Assembly (NCBI GenBank): GCA_031296105.1
Contig: JARLGJ010000048.1
Coordinates: forward strand, 1-64,000
Reading direction: 5' to 3'
DNA length: 64,000 nucleotides
Source: Acidobacteriota bacterium
GTDB lineage: Bacteria; Acidobacteriota; Terriglobia; Terriglobales; Acidobacteriaceae
How positions within the stretch are numbered: the stretch's first letter is position 1; each line of letters opens with the position of its first letter. Position numbers and translations under genes: made by a program. The notes under the pieces are model-generated. The model searched no databases, was not told where the DNA came from, and was given only the letters and a program-made list of their open reading frames with translations. Positions 63,006 to 64,000 of the stretch are shown here, one piece after another.

Positions 63006-63386
63006 CTAATTCACGCGGTTGTCTGGGAGGCTCATCAAGCGTCCGAGTTCCTGTATCTCCGCAGCTTCCACCTGTGCGGTAAAGCTGTCACAGAAGAGCA
63101 CGTGAATGTATGCGAGAAAGGCACCCGCAAGCGCGGAGACTTGCTCCGGCTCAAGTGGCTCTTTGAATGCACAGATTGGCTTCATATCGGAAGAAAGCCC
63201 AACCAAACCCACGGAGCGCAACCCACGTCCAGGCCAACGGGCCTTCAGATCGGCACGCATGTTTTCATCGAATGCTTTTGGCCGGATGGGAAGAAACTCT
63301 GCATCGCCGGGTGCCGCGCCCATCAGGACAAGCACCACAAGGGGACATTCAAGGGCAATCTGACTGGACTGTTCACTGTACGTCAT
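63006..63386 (-). CDS. Phage hypothetical protein (126 aa)
   Basis: No family recognised. Mixed alpha/beta with a hydrophobic segment near the N-terminus (IALECPLVVLVLMGAAPG), then LPIRPKAFDENMRADLKARWPG and a helix-rich end. ATG 63386 has AGGTGAG upstream at good distance; the frame extends 18 codons further. Same strand as the capsid gene. It and the next gene stand where portal, protease or connector genes would be expected, but resemble none by eye. Confidence 0.6.
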   Translation of the reverse strand: MTYSEQSSQIALECPLVVLVLMGAAPGDAEFLPIRPKAFDENMRADLKARWPGRGLRSVGLVGLSSDMKPICAFKEPLEPEQVSALAGAFLAYIHVLFCDSFTAQVEAAEIQELGRLMSLPDNRVN

Positions 63387-63512
63387 CGCTGTCTCACCTT
63401 TCTGAGCAAGCGTGGTCAGCCGTACAATGAAGACGGCCAATCCGCGTGCATTCCCGTGTACTCTGATTTGTGCCCGGCTCCGGTTTGGGTGACAGCCCGC
63501 CCGGAGCCTTTG

Positions 63513-63974
63513 TTATTGCTGCACGGTCCTTGATGCCAATATGTTCCTGTAGTAGTCGAGTAGCTCAAGCGACGTTCGCTTGTCATCCGCGAATTCTGTA
63601 ATCCACAAGATGACGGGCGCTTCAGCTTCTTTTGGGTCCCGGACATCTAGCTGCCATATGATTCCGACAAAATCCACGCGGGTTAATGACGCCAACTCTT
63701 CAAGCGGCGCAATGAATGCGCCGATGTTTCCTGGAGCTGGTAGCGGGTGCATCTGAATGAGCGGCCTCCCCGGAATTTCCGCACGGCAAAGAAGTGCAAG
63801 TCTGATGTCACTAGGGTCTAGGCCATATTTCTGCATCAGACCGCACGCCCGGTCTGCTTCCGTGCATAGGCGCTGGACGGCTTCAAACAGTGAGGGTAGG
63901 GCGCGTGCCTTTGGTTTCCGGCCCGCCTTGAGTTGACGCCGGACCTTCTCTGCCGGTGTTAGGGAATCCTCCAT
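63513..63974 (-). CDS. Phage hypothetical protein (153 aa)
   Basis: No family recognised. Basic N-terminus (PAEKVRRQLKAGRKPKARALPSLFEAVQRL), then an alpha/beta part with IRLALLCRAEIPGRPLIQMHPLP and VDFVGIIWQLDVRDPKEAEAPVILWITEFADD. ATG 63974 has GGACGGAAAG upstream. Complete within the window; the element continues past the right edge. Confidence 0.65.
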   Translation of the reverse strand: MEDSLTPAEKVRRQLKAGRKPKARALPSLFEAVQRLCTEADRACGLMQKYGLDPSDIRLALLCRAEIPGRPLIQMHPLPAPGNIGAFIAPLEELASLTRVDFVGIIWQLDVRDPKEAEAPVILWITEFADDKRTSLELLDYYRNILASRTVQQ

Positions 63975-64000
63975 CGCTTTCCGTCCTTCACTTCTTGCCG

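Noticed and set aside
63000-63533. Plus-strand frame of 177 codons near the right end
   Set aside because: The minus-strand frame has a good ribosome site and balanced composition and matches the direction of all late genes; the plus frame is His/Cys/Lys-rich and covers an intergenic gap.

Overview
The window comes from a GC-rich bacterial chromosome, most likely an acidobacterium of the Terriglobia/Acidobacteriaceae type. The grounds are the style of the housekeeping proteins, a cupin nearly identical in layout to the Granulicella tundricola hydroxynitrile lyase, and several families of intergenic hairpin repeats. The lineage call is inference. The right end, from about 55.9 kb on, is a lower-GC integrated phage-like element that runs off the window.

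Layout, left to right. (1) 1-8 kb, minus strand: guaA (cut by the window edge), a membrane protein, leuS, a VapBC-type toxin-antitoxin pair, a low-GC orphan and nfo. (2) 8-14.6 kb, plus strand: rpsA, then a tightly coupled set of DAHP synthase, beta-propeller lipoprotein, rhomboid-TPR protein and murB. (3) 14.7-24.1 kb, minus strand: small envelope proteins, two paralogous outer-membrane barrels, a penicillin-binding transpeptidase and the division genes murC-ftsQ-ftsA-ftsZ. (4) 24.2-34.3 kb, minus strand: a predicted nuclease, then a complete arginine gene cluster argR-C-B-D-F-G-H-A-J behind one good promoter with ArgR-like operators. (5) 34.4-38.5 kb, minus strand: a bd-oxidase-like pair whose subunit I carries a fused dihaem cytochrome c domain, a ferredoxin and gluQ. 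(6) 38.6-43.7 kb, plus strand: DUF3467 protein, glycosyltransferase-like membrane protein, a repeat-rich gap, then an alcohol dehydrogenase/AraC regulator/cupin lyase operon. (7) 44-46.4 kb, minus strand: DUF1345, DUF3617 and a family 5 uracil-DNA glycosylase. (8) 46.6-53 kb, plus strand: the protein quality-control set tig-clpP-clpX-lon. (9) 53.3-55.6 kb, plus strand: a Tat-exported flavoprotein reductase with a seven-CxxCH cytochrome c. (10) 55.77 kb: tRNA-Leu(UAA) with an integrase just downstream. Then come a small HTH protein, an HNH nuclease, small unknown genes, a tape measure protein and an HK97-type capsid protein, mostly on the minus strand and reading toward the integrase.

Working together: the arg cluster covers every step from glutamate to arginine except carbamoyl-phosphate synthesis. 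tig/clp/lon form the usual folding and proteolysis block. The bd-like oxidase and the flavoprotein/multihaem pair suggest flexible respiration. The adh-araC-cupin operon looks like a regulated aldehyde/cyanohydrin module. Many intergenic gaps carry hairpin repeats, in at least five families, and some gaps are mosaics of them.
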